This document shows, piece after piece, positions 60,522 to 64,000 of a stretch of DNA of 64,000 bases. The translations under genes and the position numbers were made by a program. The stretch covers positions 26,151,152 through 26,215,151 of the forward strand of contig NC_058160.1 of NCBI RefSeq assembly GCF_020080835.1, read 5' to 3'. This DNA comes from Cotesia glomerata (Eukaryota > Arthropoda > Insecta > Hymenoptera > Braconidae). Position 1 is the first letter of the stretch; every line of letters starts with the position of its first letter. Below the pieces are notes generated by a model. That model was not told the origin of the DNA. It saw only the letters and a program-made list of their open reading frames with translations, and searched no databases.

Positions 60522-62547
60522 TTATTATTTTTTCAGTATATAAGTTAATTGAATAAATTTTAAGATAAAGTAAAGGGGATCAATAATAAATCTTTTGCCA
60601 AGAATTGATCATCTAATTATCTAATTTAATAGAATTTTAATTTTACTAACGTCCAAATTGATAATTTTCTAAAAATGACTATTTATTAATGGACATTATT
60701 ACTTATTCGGCTTAAATACCCAATATTTCGCATGAATAAATCGTTTTTTAGTGCCCCCAAAGTATTTCAACAGACACAGTAGAGTTTCGTAGCCCAGCGG
60801 GCAGTAGCTGCACCCAACAGTAGTAACGTGTTCATAAGAGTTCCAAGAGAAAACAGAACAAAAAGATAATATTAGAGCAGCAAGGACAGCGGCTGTAAAG
60901 GGGGCTTTCGCTGTATTAAGCTCTCTCGGTTTGGCTGTGCCGGAGCAACGTGGTCTGCGGGACTTTCATTTAATAAAGCAATTTGTAACGGAATACTGAA
61001 CGAGGCAATAATGGCCAGTAGGCGAAGAGGGTTCTAACGAGCTGCTTACCACATTCCTACACCTAGGGAATCCGAAGCTTAAATATTTCCCTATTTTCCT
61101 TCTGCCCTCTCGCTCTCGCTTTAACTCACTGTCCATGAATTAAGTTTGTAAAATCCAAGTAATGTCTTTTCCGATATCATTAGGTCGATATTGTTCACAA
61201 ACTTTTCAGATAATTACACTTTGTGCTTAAGACAATCCACGCAAAACACAAAACACAAATTAAGAATTCATTTTTTTTTATCTTAATTAGAAACTTTTAA
61301 GAAAATACTGTACAAAAAATTGTCATTATTATAATCAAAATCATTATCTTTATTTTTAACATTTAATTAATGTAAAAGCAACAATTATTAATGCTCTATA
61401 TTTTTAATTATTTGTCTTTACTAACAACTATATCAAATTTTTTTATAATAGATCAATAAAATATAAAAAATTGTCAATATTTATTTAATAAAAATTTTAT
61501 AATTTTTATTAATAAAATATGAATTTTTTCACTTAAAATTAATTAATAAATTTACTTAATCAACATTTAAAAATTTTAATTTGATTAGAGACAAGATTAA
61601 TTAATTGATAAGTATAAAAATTCAACAATGTTTAATTTTAATACAAAAAAAAAAGTAAAATTTGATAAAAGTGCTTTTACCTTAATATAATTATCTCCTC
61701 TCCTCAAACACATTAATAAATTACCAAATCTAAATTCAATTGCAGCAGTACACTTGTTAATCGATTAAGCGATGGTCCTAATAAATATACATACATATAT
61801 ATTCGATATCTAATGGCAAACAGTGAAAAGCAATGGATATGGTAAAATATCGGTTTGACTCGGGACTAAATACTTTGATAGGAGGTACCAGTTCATGAGC
61901 GTAAATTAAACTGTCACTGCAAATAGTGGATGTAAATGCAGTCGCTTATATTGTGAATTGTAAATGCGTAATGTTCTTGTACTATATCTACATACTAAAC
62001 GCACAGGCATCAAGCATGATAATAATAATACTAATAATGGTAATAGTAATGATGATAATAATAACAAATGCAAATAAAGAGAAAAGCTAGGTACATGCAA
62101 AGCACAGAGTACAGTTACTGTAGGAATACATTAAATACGTTTTCGCCGGCATATTCAGACCGAACACTACTGCACGAGTACAGAGTAGAGGTCATACTAC
62201 TGGTATGCACGATTATAATTTCTGTAATGCGGAGAACCACGTAACAATTATAAATAATCGTGCTGCATACAAATATTGGTATAATATTCGTTTATTATCA
62301 TATTGACCAAACCAAATTAAATTAACTTGATTTTATATATATTATTATTAATATTAATATTAATAGAAGCTATTATGCAATATAATGTGTGGTCTTATTA
62401 CTTGTACTGTTACTATTAGTTATGAAAAGTAGTTTTGTTCTAATTTATGTTGAATGTAATTTAAATTTCATTTATTTATACTTTTATTTTTTTGAAGATT
62501 GGTAAAAAAAAATTAGGAAAACGGTTGACCCTGAAGGCCATCCCTGC
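60522..62547. other. HGTX intron 2, unassigned
   Basis: Balanced islands at 60740-61150 and 61850-62240 lie in otherwise AT-rich DNA; the first is the largest of the HGTX intron. A solitary AAGGTAAAAG-type tip (CTTTTACCTT) is at 61672-61681. An (ATA)n-rich patch sits at 62015-62070. No coding exon is supported. Confidence 0.4.
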
Positions 62548-62596
62548 AACTTCCCGCCAATTCTATGCCTAAACGCTTGAAATTGCACTTATGACG

Positions 62597-62700
62597 TTTT
62601 TGAGCTCTCCGAGCTCATAAATACAATTTTTGTGTTATTTTGAGCTCTCCGAGCTCAAAAAATAGCTTTTGTATGCTTTTGAGCTCTTTAAGCTCAAAAG
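62597..62700. repeat. Three consecutive GAGCTC hairpins
   Basis: TTTTTGAGCTCTCCGAGCTC at 62597, TTTTGAGCTCTCCGAGCTCA at 62638 and TTTTGAGCTCTTTAAGCTCA at 62675 are short palindromes spaced about 40 bases apart. A similar set is in copy 2 near 30328-30385. Confidence 0.75.
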
Positions 62701-63102
62701 TTTGATAAAACACTATTTTTTGAATTTTCAAATCGCAATAAATTTTGAATGAATAAACCGATTTTCACGCGGTTGGCGGCATTCGACGCAGTTTTCCAAA
62801 CTCTATGATAAATTTTTAAACACAAATTGATAAGACCGAAAGTTTCGGTGTAATTCGAAAAAACCCTTTTTTCGATTTCTTTCGTCAACGATAACTCACG
62901 AACGAATCAACTGATTTTGACCAGATTGGTGGCGATCGACGTGGTTTTTTTATGTTAAGAGCTGATTAGTTTTTGGAATTGATCAGTCGAGCCGTTTGAA
63001 AGTTATTAAAAAAAAAACCATTTAAAATTAAGTTTAGTCGAACTCTTTTGAATGGCACCAACCGCGATCAAATCGGTCAAGCCGTTCAAAAGTTATGAGA
63101 GG

Positions 63103-63104
<2 letters not shown>

Positions 63105-63159
<55 letters not shown>

Positions 63160-63180
63160 ACACACACGCACGCACACACA
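63105..63180. repeat. (CA)n microsatellite
   Basis: An almost uninterrupted CA run to about 63153, then CA with ATA and CG interruptions. It sits at a fixed place within repeat family G. Confidence 0.95.
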
Positions 63181-63345
63181 TCCATACATACATACAGACA
63201 TACAGACACCATCGCGGGAATAGTCAGGGAAGCTTCCTAGGACCTCAAAACGTCGAGATCTGATGAAAACTCGATTTTTAAAAAACGGGGTAAAAACAAT
63301 AACTTCCCGATTTTTGAAAATTTTCAATTTTCTTAGCGGGAAGTT

Positions 63346-64000
63346 AAAAATTAAGTTGATTTTAGTGGAATTATTTTTAACAGAAAATTATTCTTAATTA
63401 AAGAAAATTTGGTTCAAGAATTCTTATGCTTGATTCATAATGAAAAATTATCTGTTATTACGAAAAAAAAGTTTCTGTTTTCAATATTTAACTCTTTTGT
63501 ACGTTAATTTAATACAATTATGTTGAGTCAAGACCAAAATTTTTAAATCCAAAAATTTTTTGAATAAGTTTTTGATAAATAAATAATATAAGACAGAAAA
63601 ATTCTTTTCAATGATTTTTTTTTGGTTCAAGATTGTTTCACTAGAATAAAGTCGATTTTTCTATCAGTAAAGTACTTGAAAAAAATAAAAAAAGTGGATT
63701 CTGAATATTAGTTTTTAAAAAAAGATCTTGGCTCCAGGTAGAGGTTGAAGCTATATTTTTACTTTAGTGATCTATTTAGCAGTCACGTAGGGACTAGGGT
63801 CGCTCGCGCAATTAAAACTTACATATTTTTAATTATTACATTAAGATAATCGTAATATATGCATATTAAAAAATGTTAAAAAAATGAGGAGCAATCATGA
63901 CGCCACACGCAGTTATGAGACAAATAATTATAATTATCCCGAGGTTGGAGATGTGCTAATTAAAAAAATGTAATTATCCTCAGCCGGTTCTTGAGTGTGT
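63346..64000. other. HGTX intron end of window, degenerate MITE
   Basis: A degenerate tgattcaaga-type element ends near TTTTTCTATCAGTAAAG at about 63670. AT-rich DNA follows with one small balanced stretch near 63770-63815. The HGTX intron runs on past the edge. Confidence 0.4.

Larger units (their letters stand above)
62548..63345. repeat. Dispersed repeat, family G, copy 3
   Basis: The left end is CAACTTCCCGCCAATTC and the right end AGCGGGAAGTTAAAAATT. Internal order (GAGCTC hairpins, an ACGAACGAATCAACTGATTT stretch, GATCGACGTGGTTTTTTTAT, CA microsatellite, TCGAGATCTGATGAAAACTC) mirrors copies 1 and 2. No intact protein is readable. Confidence 0.75.

Noticed and set aside
63034..63327. Frames rich in His-Thr or Val-Cys repeats
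   Set aside because: They are translations of the CA/TG microsatellite.
57478..64000. Search for a homeobox exon downstream of HGTX exon 2
   Set aside because: No WFQNRR-like coding was found on either strand; the exons must lie beyond the window.

Overview
The window is AT-rich eukaryotic DNA from an insect. Genes have short GT-AG introns, intergenic DNA is full of short non-autonomous DNA transposons and Helitrons, and the proteins read as insect orthologues. Gene compactness and repeat style suggest a hymenopteran, perhaps a parasitoid wasp; that is inference, since no lineage-specific gene is present.

Region 1 (about 0.45-21 kb) is a compact housekeeping cluster of six genes. In order: an IkB-like ankyrin-repeat gene (minus), ZSWIM7/SWS1 (minus), MRE11 (plus), the exocyst subunit SEC8/EXOC4 (minus), TRAPPC5/TRS31 (plus) and NDUFB4 of complex I (minus). 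ZSWIM7 and MRE11, both homologous-recombination genes, stand head to head about 1.35 kb apart. SEC8 and TRAPPC5, both vesicle-tethering genes, share a 265-bp divergent promoter. MRE11/SEC8 and TRAPPC5/NDUFB4 converge with about 200 bp between stop codons. Exon models were built by hand from splice signals and reading phase. All close in phase except one MRE11 junction, which is one base short.

Region 2 (about 21-55.9 kb) is a gene desert of nearly 35 kb. I found no protein-coding gene in it. It alternates AT-rich, repeat-rich DNA with islands of more balanced composition that could be cis-regulatory modules.

Region 3 (about 54.5-64 kb) holds a GC-richer promoter-like area and the first two coding exons of a homeobox gene that best matches HGTX/Nkx6. 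They carry an eh1-like repressor motif and polyGln/polyAsn tracts. The homeodomain exons lie beyond the right edge, and the last 7 kb are intron.

Mobile DNA is the most distinctive content. It includes a Helitron family with four copies (hairpin plus CTAG 3' end, long inverted core), two other Helitrons, two 5'-truncated LINEs, several TA-flanked TIR families, and an 859-bp near-perfect palindrome nested in one Helitron. I saw no convincing new biological system; the best leads are the Helitron family, the palindrome, the MRE11 junction and the possible regulatory islands.
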